Positions 44,469 to 51,033 of a DNA stretch of 51,033 nt are shown piece by piece. Both the position numbers and the translations under genes were made by a program. The DNA is from an uncultured Prevotellaceae bacterium (lineage in GTDB: Bacteria; Bacteroidota; Bacteroidia; Bacteroidales; Bacteroidaceae), in assembly GCA_902799455.1 (NCBI GenBank), contig CADCAX010000002.1, forward strand, positions 1 to 51,033, read 5' to 3'. The stretch's first letter is position 1. Every line of letters starts with the position of its first letter. Below the pieces are notes generated by a model. That model saw only the letters and a program-made list of their open reading frames with translations, was not told where the DNA came from and searched no databases.

Positions 44469-44931
44469 GATGGTATGGTTCGTTTTTGTTAATAGTACAT
44501 GCTCGGTATAGCTGCTCCGCAAAAATCAGTCTCACCAATTGGTGTGAGAATGTCATCTTCGAGAGCGATATCTTCTCGTTAGCCCTTTCATAGATAGCAT
44601 CCGAAAAGCCATAGGGACCTCCGATGAGGAATATCAGACGGCGTGCTGTCTGCTGACGCTTTGCCAGCCACGAGGCGAACTCCACAGAGCGGTATTCCCT
44701 ACCCTTCTCATCGAGAATCACCAGTGTGTCCGAGGGCTGCAACAGCTTCAGTATCGCCTCCCCCTCCAATGTCTTCTGCTGGTCCTCGGAGAGCGATTTC
44801 GTATTCTTCAGCTCTGGAATGACCGTAAGTGCAAAAGGCATATAATGCCCTATGCGACCGACATAGTCCTCAATGCCGACCTGAAGATGCTTGTCTGTGG
44901 TCTTACCTACCAGGATTAATTCCGTCTTCAT
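44461..44931 (-). CDS. rlmH: 23S rRNA pseudouridine-1915 N3-methyltransferase RlmH
   Basis: 156 residues from ATG 44931 ([30 protein letters not shown]), the usual family length and start. SPOUT features include [40 protein letters not shown] and the C-terminal [34 protein letters not shown], where the knot and the SAM site form. It methylates pseudouridine 1915 in helix 69 of 23S rRNA on assembled ribosomes. The GH106 ATG lies inside its last codons. Confidence 0.95.
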   Translation of the reverse strand: [156 protein letters not shown]

Positions 44932-45030
44932 CTGTCGTGCAAAAATAACAAAAAAGTATAATTCCACAAGGTAAATAAAAAAAATTATAAAAAAATTACA
45001 CGCAAATTAGGTTTCTATCATTTTTTTTCA

Positions 45031-45038
45031 TAACTTTG
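45031..45038 (+). promoter_or_regulatory. -7 element of the phosphohexomutase gene
   Basis: TAACTTTG, 47 bp before ATG 45086. The -33 box is unclear. Confidence 0.55.
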
Positions 45039-45085
45039 CAGACAGCGTGTAAAATATTTTTAAACCTAAACACATACGAAAGACA

Positions 45086-46825
45086 ATGGAAAACAATGAA
45101 GCTTTGATAGCCCAGTGTCGCCAGAAGGCACAAGAGTGGCTGTCCCCATCTTTTGACGAAGAAACCCGTAAGGAAGTACAGGCAATGTTGGACAACAGCG
45201 ATCCTACCGACCTCATTGACGCCTTCTATCAGCTGCTGGAGTTTGGTACTGGTGGTCTGCGTGGCATCATGGGAGCTGGTACCAATCGCATGAACAAATA
45301 TATCGTAGGTATGGCAACCCAAGGTTTTGCCAACTACGTATTGAAGGCCTTCCCTGGTAAGAAAGACCTCGCTGCTGTCATCGGACACGACTGCCGTAAT
45401 AACGGACGTATGTTTGCAGAGACAGTAGCAGCCATCTTTACTGCCAACGGCATTAAGGCATATCTTTTCGAGAGCCTGCGTCCTACCCCAGAAATCTCTT
45501 TCGCTATCCGTCAGCTCGGAGCACAGTGTGGTGTTAATGTAACAGCATCTCACAACCCTCGTGAGTACAATGGCTACAAGGCATACTGGGAAGACGGTTC
45601 ACAGGTGTTGCAGCCACATGATGTTGGCATCGTGGAAGAGGTAAAGAAGGTAAAGATAGAAGACGTTAAGTGGGACCTCAATCCAGACCTCCTCCATATC
45701 ATTGGCGGCGAGATGGACTATGACTACATGTGCGCCGTTAAGGAAGGTATGGTAGATCAGGATGTCATCCTTCGCAACAAGGACCTCAACATCGTCTATT
45801 CTGCTATGCATGGCACAGGACGTGTTCTCGTACCATTATGTCTGCGTTCTTGGGGCTTCCAGAACATCAATGTAGTACCAGAGCAGATGGTTGTCGACGG
45901 TGACTTCCCAACTGTTGTTTCTCCGAACCCAGAGAATGCTGAGGCAATGACACTTGGTATGAAACTCGGCACTAAGCTCAATGCCGACCTCGTAGTAGCT
46001 ACCGACCCTGATGCTGACCGCCTCGCTATAGTATGTCGTAACGACAAGGGTGAGTGGCAGATACTCAATGGTAACCAGACAGCATGCATGTTCTATTGGT
46101 ACACCATCAAGAACAAGAAAGCCCTCGGCCAGCTCAATCCTTCAGACTTCATGGTGAAGACCATCGTAACCTCTGAGCTCATCGCAAAGATAGCACGTGC
46201 TAATGGTGTAGAGTGCTTCGACGAATATACAGGCTTCAAGTGGATAGCATACCGCATCCGCGTCAACGAAGGCAAGCGTAAGTACATCGGTGGTGGTGAG
46301 GAGTCCTTCGGCTATCTGCCATACGATAAGGTACGCGATAAGGACGCTCCTGCTTCTATCTGTCTCATCTGCGAGATTGCAGCTTGGGCAAAAGACCAGG
46401 GCAAGACCCTCTATGACCTGCTCCTTGATATATATAAGGAATACGGATTCCAGAAGGAAGCAGCTGTCAGTGTTACCAAGCCAGGTAAGAGTGGTGCTGA
46501 CGAGATAAAGAAGATGATGGAAGACTTCCGTGCTTGCCCACCATCAGAGATAGCAGGCAGCAAGGTAGTATGTGTCAAGGACTACAAGAGCCTCAAGCAG
46601 TATGCAGACGGCAAGGAATCTGCCCTCGATATGCCAACAACAGCAAATGTGCTGCAGTGGTTCACAGAAGATGGTATGAAGATTTCTGTTCGTCCTTCTG
46701 GCACAGAGCCCAAGATAAAGTTCTATTGTGAGGTACCAGTGCCTGACTTTGACGGCAACTACGAAGCAGCAAATGCAAAGGCCGATGCCCGCATCGCTGA
46801 CATTAAGAAGTCTCTGGGACTATAA
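45086..46825 (+). CDS. Phosphoglucomutase/phosphomannomutase (alpha-D-phosphohexomutase)
   Basis: 579 residues. All four active-site loops are visible: VTASHNPREYNGYKAYW (phospho-serine loop), VVATDPDADRLAIV (metal Asp triad), GGGEESFGYLP (sugar recognition) and ISVRPSGTEPKIKFYCE (phosphate binding). The length and the N-terminal GTGGLRGIMGAGTNRMNKY place it with the long PGM2-like clade of Bacteroidota. It interconverts hexose 1- and 6-phosphates, feeding glycan precursors such as the mannose-1-phosphate used by ManC. Confidence 0.93.
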   Translation: MENNEALIAQCRQKAQEWLSPSFDEETRKEVQAMLDNSDPTDLIDAFYQLLEFGTGGLRGIMGAGTNRMNKYIVGMATQGFANYVLKAFPGKKDLAAVIGHDCRNNGRMFAETVAAIFTANGIKAYLFESLRPTPEISFAIRQLGAQCGVNVTASHNPREYNGYKAYWEDGSQVLQPHDVGIVEEVKKVKIEDVKWDLNPDLLHIIGGEMDYDYMCAVKEGMVDQDVILRNKDLNIVYSAMHGTGRVLVPLCLRSWGFQNINVVPEQMVVDGDFPTVVSPNPENAEAMTLGMKLGTKLNADLVVATDPDADRLAIVCRNDKGEWQILNGNQTACMFYWYTIKNKKALGQLNPSDFMVKTIVTSELIAKIARANGVECFDEYTGFKWIAYRIRVNEGKRKYIGGGEESFGYLPYDKVRDKDAPASICLICEIAAWAKDQGKTLYDLLLDIYKEYGFQKEAAVSVTKPGKSGADEIKKMMEDFRACPPSEIAGSKVVCVKDYKSLKQYADGKESALDMPTTANVLQWFTEDGMKISVRPSGTEPKIKFYCEVPVPDFDGNYEAANAKADARIADIKKSLGL

Positions 46826-46917
46826 ATGGTTATATGGTTAATGGTTAAAGGTTAAGGGTTAGCGACACTTTTGGCCTTTGACCTTCATCTTTCATCCTCT
46901 AAACTTTCACCCAATGT
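46826..46917. repeat. Heptamer tandem array 11 filling the gap and the next start
   Basis: After the phosphohexomutase TAA the sequence reads ATGGTTA, (T), ATGGTTA, ATGGTTA, AAGGTTA, AGGGTTA, then weaker units CTTTGAC, CTTCATC, TTTCATC and CCAATGT in the same phase up to the ATG at 46914. One extra T breaks phase at 46833. Confidence 0.7.
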
Positions 46918-47393
46918 TCACTCTAGCTTTCAACGAAACTCGCACCTACCTTTGGTCCGCAGTCTTCATTCTCTGCAACCTTGTGTTGCCACAGTTGTGT
47001 CATCTCATTCCACAAGGTGGAGTGATGCTTGCCCCATTATCTCTCGTCATTATGGTTGGAGCATATAAGTTTGGCTGGAAGCCAGCCCTTATAGCTGCCG
47101 CTCTTTCCCCATTGGTAAACCATTATGCCACAGGAATGCCGGCATGGGGCATACTGCAGGTGATGACAGTTAAGCTCATCATCCTTGCTCTCGTAGCAGG
47201 TCTTGCAGCACAATACTATCGCAAGGCTACCCTACCCATTCTCGTAGGTGTCGTTCTTATGGCAGAACTTCTGGGAGGTCTTGGAGAGCTTGCCCTCACA
47301 GGTGGCATCGCCGCTACCATAGCAGACTTCGCCATCGGCTGGCCCGGACTGATTCTACAGGTTGCAGGAACGTACCTTTTAGTTAAGAGTTAA
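46914..47393 (+). CDS. Small multi-pass membrane protein, ECF transporter S-component-like
   Basis: 159 residues from ATG 46914. Five or six hydrophobic segments are seen: YLWSAVFILCNLVLPQLCHL, GVMLAPLSLVIMVGAYKFGW, PALIAAALSPLVNHYATG, VMTVKLIILALVAGLAAQYY, LPILVGVVLMAELLGG and WPGLILQVAGTYLLV. Length and topology fit the substrate-binding (S) subunit of energy-coupling-factor vitamin transporters, but no EcfT or EcfA gene is near and the substrate is not evident. The last codons and stop lie in heptamer array 12. Confidence 0.65.
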   Translation: MFTLAFNETRTYLWSAVFILCNLVLPQLCHLIPQGGVMLAPLSLVIMVGAYKFGWKPALIAAALSPLVNHYATGMPAWGILQVMTVKLIILALVAGLAAQYYRKATLPILVGVVLMAELLGGLGELALTGGIAATIADFAIGWPGLILQVAGTYLLVKS

Positions 47394-47415
47394 AAGTTTA
47401 GAGTTAAGAGTTATA
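47381..47415. repeat. Heptamer tandem array 12 (AGTTAAG type)
   Basis: AGTTAAG, AGTTAAA, AGTTTAG, AGTTAAG, AGTTATA in phase. It supplies the last codons and TAA of the membrane protein. Confidence 0.8.
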
Positions 47416-47422
47416 AAAAAAA

Positions 47423-47452
47423 CCGGCTTCCAAATCGGAAGTCGGCTTTTTT
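47423..47452. terminator. Bidirectional terminator
   Basis: CCGGCTTCC/GGAAGTCGG (47423-47445) is flanked by A8 on the left and T7 on the right. It serves the membrane-protein gene and the opposing GGGtGRT gene. Confidence 0.85.
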
Positions 47453-47469
47453 ATTGATGTTGTTATTGT

Positions 47470-48480
47470 TTACTTGTTCAGGGCAAGTGCTACGTTTACG
47501 GCACATGCTACTGTACATCCTACCATTGGGTTGTTACCAATACCGAGGAAGCCCATCATCTCAACGTGTGCAGGAACTGAAGAAGAACCAGCGAACTGTG
47601 CGTCAGAGTGCATACGTCCGAGAGTATCTGTCATACCATAGCTTGCAGGACCAGCAGCCATGTTGTCTGGGTGCAGAGTACGACCTGTACCGCCACCTGA
47701 TGCTACTGAGAAGTATGGCTTACCAGCAAGTACGCGCTCCTTCTTGTATGTACCAGCTACCGGATGCTGGAAACGTGTTGGGTTGGTAGAGTTACCTGTG
47801 ATAGAAACGTCAACGTTCTCCTTCCACAGAATTGCTACGCCCTCACGAACGTCGTCAGCGCCATAGCAGTTCACCTTAGCACGTGGGCCGTCAGAGTAAG
47901 ACTTTGTCTTAACAACCTTCAGTTCTCCAGTGAAGTAGTCGAACTGTGTCTGTACGTATGTGAAACCGTTGATACGTGAGATAATCATAGCAGCGTCCTT
48001 GCCCAGACCGTTCAGGATGACACGGAGAGGCTTCTGACGTACCTTGTTTGCCATCTCAGCAATCTTGATAGCACCCTCAGCAGCAGCGAAAGACTCGTGA
48101 CCAGCGAGGAATGCGAAACACTCTGTCTCCTCACGGAGCAGACGTGCAGCAAGGTTACCGTGGCCGATACCTACCTTACGGTCGTCAGCAACAGAACCAG
48201 GGATGCAGAATGCCTGCAGACCGATACCGATTGCCTCAGCAGCCTCAGCAGCTGTCTTGCAGCCCTTCTTCAGAGCGATAGCAGAACCTACTACATAAGC
48301 CCACTTAGCGTTCTCGAAACAGATCATCTGTGTCTCCTCACATGTCTTGTAAGGATCGAGACCTGCCTTCTCACATATTTCGTTTGCTTCCTCAATAGAA
48401 GAAATACCATTCTCGTTCAGAGCAGCAAGTATCTGCTTGATACGACGATCTTGTGACTCAAATTTTACTTCGCGAATCAT
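47470..48480 (-). CDS. GGGtGRT family protein
   Basis: 336 residues. The family-naming motif is present: YFSVASGGGTGRTLHPDNMAAG. Other conserved stretches include CIPGSVADDRKVGIGHGNLAARLL, FLAGHESFAAAEGAI, RVILNGLGKDAAMIISRINGF and NNPMVGCTVACAVNVALAL. The family occurs in Bacteroidota, some Firmicutes and archaea. Its function is uncharacterised; I know of no enzyme activity shown for it. It lies 15 bp after a NifU-like scaffold gene in the same direction, an arrangement suggesting a link with iron-sulfur or cysteine chemistry. Confidence 0.88.
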   Translation of the reverse strand: MIREVKFESQDRRIKQILAALNENGISSIEEANEICEKAGLDPYKTCEETQMICFENAKWAYVVGSAIALKKGCKTAAEAAEAIGIGLQAFCIPGSVADDRKVGIGHGNLAARLLREETECFAFLAGHESFAAAEGAIKIAEMANKVRQKPLRVILNGLGKDAAMIISRINGFTYVQTQFDYFTGELKVVKTKSYSDGPRAKVNCYGADDVREGVAILWKENVDVSITGNSTNPTRFQHPVAGTYKKERVLAGKPYFSVASGGGTGRTLHPDNMAAGPASYGMTDTLGRMHSDAQFAGSSSVPAHVEMMGFLGIGNNPMVGCTVACAVNVALALNK

Positions 48481-48495
48481 AATAATTTCCTCCTA

Positions 48496-49197
48496 TTAAT
48501 TTTTACGTGGGTCAATAAATTTAACTGCTCCCTGCTCAGGCTTTGTACGTCCGTATGTGCCAGTAACAGATTTGAGTGCCTCATTGGCATCCATGCCCTT
48601 CTTGACAGCATCCATGAACTTACCCATATGAACGAACTCATAACCACAAACCTCATTATCCTCATCGAGGAACTGCTTTGTAATATAGCCCTCTGTGAGC
48701 TGGAGGTAACGTGTGCCCTTAGCCTTTGTGCCATAGAGTGTACCACACTGAGAAACAAGGCCCTTACCGAGGTCTTCAAGACCAGCACCGATAGCCAGAC
48801 CGCCCTCAGAGAATGCAGACTGTGTACGACCGTAAACAATCTGGAGGAAGAGCTCACGCATTGCTGTATTGATAGCATCACATACCAAGTCGGTATTGAG
48901 AGCCTCAAGAATTGTCTTACCAGGAAGAATCTCACTTGCCATAGCTGCTGAGTGTGTCATACCTGAGCAACCGATTGTCTCAACGAGAGCTTCTTCGATA
49001 ACGCCATCCTTAACATTGAGAGAGAGCTTACAGCAACCCTGCTGTGGAGCACACCAACCAATGCCGTGGGTCATACCAGAGATGTCCTTAATCTCCTTGG
49101 CCTGAATCCACTTTCCCTCTTCTGGAATTGGAGCAGGACCGTGGTTAGGACCTTTTGCAACGACGCACATGTCGTTGATTTCCTTTGTGTAAATCAT
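48496..49197 (-). CDS. NifU-like iron-sulfur scaffold protein, partner of GGGtGRT
   Basis: 233 residues from ATG 49197 (MIYTKEINDMCVVAKGPNHGPAPIPEEG); the longer frame runs into the promoter leader. The NifU/IscU-like part has GWCAPQQGCCKLSLNVKDGVIEEALVETIGCSGMTHSAAMASEIL, where GCCKL and IGCSGMTHSAA stand in for two cluster-ligand Cys regions of IscU, and VCDAIN may give the third. It is longer than IscU and followed by a conserved ERGYITKQFL-like C-terminal half (LTEGYITKQFLDEDNEVCGYEFV). The role as scaffold is inferred by family name and Cys pattern. Confidence 0.8.
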   Translation of the reverse strand: MIYTKEINDMCVVAKGPNHGPAPIPEEGKWIQAKEIKDISGMTHGIGWCAPQQGCCKLSLNVKDGVIEEALVETIGCSGMTHSAAMASEILPGKTILEALNTDLVCDAINTAMRELFLQIVYGRTQSAFSEGGLAIGAGLEDLGKGLVSQCGTLYGTKAKGTRYLQLTEGYITKQFLDEDNEVCGYEFVHMGKFMDAVKKGMDANEALKSVTGTYGRTKPEQGAVKFIDPRKN

Positions 49198-49270
49198 AAT
49201 GTTTTTATTTTTGAAAATTAAATAAAATATATGTTCTGGAATCAAGTATTCACTTTAGTCCATCTGAGCG

Positions 49271-49302
49271 CAAAGGTACATAAATTTATGTAAAATCACA
49301 AA
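49271..49302 (-). promoter_or_regulatory. Promoter of the NifU-like/GGGtGRT pair
   Basis: The minus strand has TACCTTTG (49271-49278) and TTTG (49299-49302), 20-bp spacing; leader about 70 nt. Confidence 0.75.
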
Positions 49303-49317
49303 TTTTATAACACCTTT

Positions 49318-49350
49318 TTTGTTATATATAAAGAATTTTTCGTAATTTTG
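49318..49350 (+). promoter_or_regulatory. Promoter of smpB
   Basis: TTTG (49318-49321) and TAATTTTG (49343-49350) with 21-bp spacing, 19 bp before the ATG. Confidence 0.7.
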
Positions 49351-49369
49351 CAGCAAATATTAAAGTAGA

Positions 49370-49855
49370 ATGAACAAAGAACAGGAACTTTTACGCAAGA
49401 AAAGTCCAGTACAGATAAAGAATAAGAAGGCAGCTTTCGACTACCATTTTGTGGACACATATACTGCCGGCATTGTATTGACGGGTACCGAGATAAAGAG
49501 TATCCGCATGGGTAAAGCGTCTTTGGTGGATACCTTCTGCTATATCCATAACGATGAGATATGGGTAAAGGGCATGAATATCAGTCCCTATTTCTATGGC
49601 TCGTACAACAACCACGAAGCCCGCAGAGACCGCAAGCTGCTGCTCAACAAGAGAGAGATACGCCACCTGAAGGAAGACACTAAGGCCGTTGGATTCACCA
49701 TCGTCCCCACCCTGCTTTTCATCGATGATAAGGGACGTGCAAAACTCGACATTGCCCTCTGCCGAGGTAAGAAAGAATTCGACAAACGCGAAACCCTCAA
49801 GCTCAAGCAGGACAAACGCGAAATGGACAGAGCGGTGAAATCATTTAAGATTTAA
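49370..49855 (+). CDS. smpB: SsrA-binding protein SmpB
   Basis: 161 residues. It reads [43 protein letters not shown], then [18 protein letters not shown] and [39 protein letters not shown]. These are the OB-fold core and the basic C-terminal tail that enters the decoding site. SmpB carries tmRNA to stalled ribosomes for trans-translation. The tmRNA gene is not in this window. Confidence 0.96.
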   Translation: MNKEQELLRKKSPVQIKNKKAAFDYHFVDTYTAGIVLTGTEIKSIRMGKASLVDTFCYIHNDEIWVKGMNISPYFYGSYNNHEARRDRKLLLNKREIRHLKEDTKAVGFTIVPTLLFIDDKGRAKLDIALCRGKKEFDKRETLKLKQDKREMDRAVKSFKI

Positions 49856-49978
49856 GAACAAAAGTCTAAGGAAGAAGGGTGAAAGGAAGAAGGAGGAAAG
49901 TTTAATACTGACTACTCCCACAAACAATCCTTCATCTTTCATCCATAAACCTTCATCCAAATAAACCTCTCACCTCTT

Positions 49979-50020
49979 AATTCACAATTCATAATTCAAA
50001 ATTCTTAATTCAAAATTGCC
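49979..50020. repeat. Heptamer tandem array 13, reaching the recR start
   Basis: AATTCAC, AATTCAT, AATTCAA, AATTCTT, AATTCAA, AATTGCC in phase. The TTG in the last unit is the only plausible recR start. Weaker units (CTTCATC, TTTCATC, CCTCTCA, CCTCTTA) precede it from about 49931. Confidence 0.8.
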
Positions 50021-50636
50021 TAACGTTCTTCTCGATAATGCAATAGATCAGTTTGCGAAGCTTCCCGGAATAGGTCGCAAGACTGCCCTGCGTCTGGTGC
50101 TGCATATGCTGCGTCAGGAAGAGGCCGACGTGACAGCTTTTGCCGATGCCCTGACCATACTTAAGCGTGAGGTGAAATACTGCAAGAAGTGTCACAACAT
50201 CTCCGACAGCGAGCTGTGCCCCATCTGTGCCGACAAGACCAGAGACGACTCTGTGATATGCGTGGTAGAGAACATTCAGGATGTACTCGCCATCGAGAGG
50301 ACTATGCAATATAAGGGACTCTATCACGTCTTGGGAGGCATCATATCACCTATGGACGGCATCGGGCCAGGCAATCTCGAGATAGAGTCGTTGATAGCCC
50401 GAGTCAGAAACGGATATGACAGCACCAGTGGCGAGCAACCGGTAAAAGAAATCATCTTCGCCCTCGCAAGTACTATGGAGGGAGATACTACCAATTTCTA
50501 TATCTCCAGAAAGCTGCGTGAATTTCCAGACGTAAAACTCAGCGTCATCGCCCGAGGCATCAACGTAGGCGACGAGCTGCAATATACCGACGAAGTAACC
50601 CTCGGTCGCTCCATCCTCAACAGAACACCGTTGTGA
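50016..50636 (+). CDS. recR: Recombination mediator RecR, TTG start inside a repeat array
   Basis: 206 residues. The helix-hairpin-helix is [25 protein letters not shown]. The zinc finger is [16 protein letters not shown]. Toprim is [17 protein letters not shown]...[16 protein letters not shown]. The C-terminal [11 protein letters not shown] closes the family. RecR works with RecO/RecF to load RecA at gaps. The frame opens after a TAA at 49992, and TTG 50016 is the only near start. Related proteins carry a few more residues with ATG before the VLLDNAI-like helix, so the repeat appears to have replaced the original start. Confidence 0.92.
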   Translation: MPNVLLDNAIDQFAKLPGIGRKTALRLVLHMLRQEEADVTAFADALTILKREVKYCKKCHNISDSELCPICADKTRDDSVICVVENIQDVLAIERTMQYKGLYHVLGGIISPMDGIGPGNLEIESLIARVRNGYDSTSGEQPVKEIIFALASTMEGDTTNFYISRKLREFPDVKLSVIARGINVGDELQYTDEVTLGRSILNRTPL

Positions 50637-50861
50637 TTGTTCAAGGTCGTTCGAAGGTCGAAGGAAGGGAGAAGAAAGGTCGAAGGAAGGGGCATTCACC
50701 TGTCAATTGTCACCTCTCACCTGTCAACTGCGTAGCGTTATCGTAGCGTTATCGTAGCATTATCGTAGTATTATCGATATCAAGCCCCTTACATCAGCCA
50801 TCTTACATCATACATCTTATGTCACACACCTGTCCCTATGGCATCTAGGGGCACAAAAAAT
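50637..50861. other. Repeat-rich intergenic region after recR
   Basis: No gene is seen. It holds AAGGTCG/AAGGAAG-like units (50643-50690), a heptamer array (50699-50726: CCTGTCA, ATTGTCA, CCTCTCA, CCTGTCA), four 11-bp units (50731-50774) and further heptamers (50789-50823: TTACATC, AGCCATC, TTACATC, ATACATC, TTATGTC). Confidence 0.7.
50731..50774. repeat. Four tandem 11-bp repeats
   Basis: CGTAGCGTTAT twice, CGTAGCATTAT, CGTAGTATTAT, in exact 11-bp phase, between two heptamer arrays. Confidence 0.85.
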
Positions 50862-50892
50862 CCGCACTCTATAGAAATAAAGTGCGGAGTAT
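50862..50892. terminator. Intrinsic terminator, probably bidirectional
   Basis: CCGCACT (50862-50868) pairs with AGTGCGG (50881-50887). A6 precedes it (for leftward transcripts) and TATTTTC follows. Confidence 0.65.
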
Positions 50893-50923
50893 TTTCTCAA
50901 TCCTTGCGGATTATTTCATCTGA

Positions 50924-51033
50924 TTATTCATCACCTTCCTGTTCGTCATCCATCCAGTATTCATCTACACCGGAGTCGTTGGCAGGGTTAGTTGTAGGAC
51001 TCACTGTCGGGGTATTCATGAAAATGAACTTGC
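50924..51033 (-). CDS. Acidic C-terminal end of an unidentified protein (partial)
   Basis: The minus-strand frame is open from the window edge for 35 codons and ends at TAA 50924-50926. It encodes KFIFMNTPTVSPTTNPANDS and a strongly acidic end, GVDEYWMDDEQEGDE. A terminator 37 bp downstream supports a real gene end. The Pro/Thr spacer with acidic tail recalls the tail of the HU-like protein at 386-928, but there is too little to assign a family. Confidence 0.5.
   Translation of the reverse strand, partial: KFIFMNTPTVSPTTNPANDSGVDEYWMDDEQEGDE

Overview
The window reads as chromosomal DNA of a Bacteroidales bacterium, most like Prevotella. This is an inference from several signs. Promoters follow the Bacteroidota pattern, with -7 TAnnTTTG about 20 bp behind a TTTG. 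The primary sigma factor is short and lacks region 1.1. There is a protein with a type IX secretion C-terminal domain, a DUF5683 protein behind ParAB, and a GGGtGRT protein next to a NifU-like scaffold. No rRNA or CRISPR array is visible. There are two tRNA genes (Arg-CCG and Lys-CUU), both on the minus strand.

Layout. 1-3.7 kb is accessory: the tail of a DUF4143 ATPase, an HU-like protein with a glycine-rich tail, a DUF6371 zinc-finger/Toprim primase-like protein and a RecA/RepA-type ATPase, probably the replication part of an integrated element. 3.5-6.5 kb holds a 1 kb intergenic region, a promoter with a long, strongly folded leader RNA, then a PD-(D/E)XK (HsdR-N type) protein directly abutting a NaChBac-like voltage-gated channel, closed by a terminator. 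6.5-12.4 kb has envelope genes: a lipoprotein, a PAP2 phosphatase, DUF3078 and other beta-barrels, a T9SS cargo and a periplasmic-binding-like protein, plus a decayed HNH fragment. 12.3-29.7 kb is mostly housekeeping: an unusual short uvrA, manC, rpoD, tRNA-Arg, parA-parB-DUF5683-lytic transglycosylase-RSH-pectinesterase, a CPA2 antiporter, helix-hairpin-helix/CYTH/small membrane protein, prfB and an acyl-CoA ligase. 29.8-39.6 kb is a tight six-gene operon: response regulator-PP2C phosphatase, membrane WD40 protein, a propeller histidine kinase that has lost its phospho-acceptor His, a soluble canonical kinase, a TPR-TonB receptor and an M20 peptidase. 39.7-51 kb has a thioesterase, a nitroreductase, a secreted-protein pseudogene, tRNA-Lys, a GH106-type rhamnosidase coupled to rlmH, a phosphohexomutase, an ECF-S-like membrane protein, the GGGtGRT/NifU-like pair, smpB, recR and the end of an acidic-tailed protein.

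Across the whole window, gaps between genes are filled with tandem 7-bp repeats of changing sequence but strict 7-bp phase. Several supply stop codons, a start codon (recR) or part of a signal peptide (GH106). These arrays, the structured leader with its nuclease-channel pair, and the pseudo-kinase/kinase pair are the most unusual things seen.
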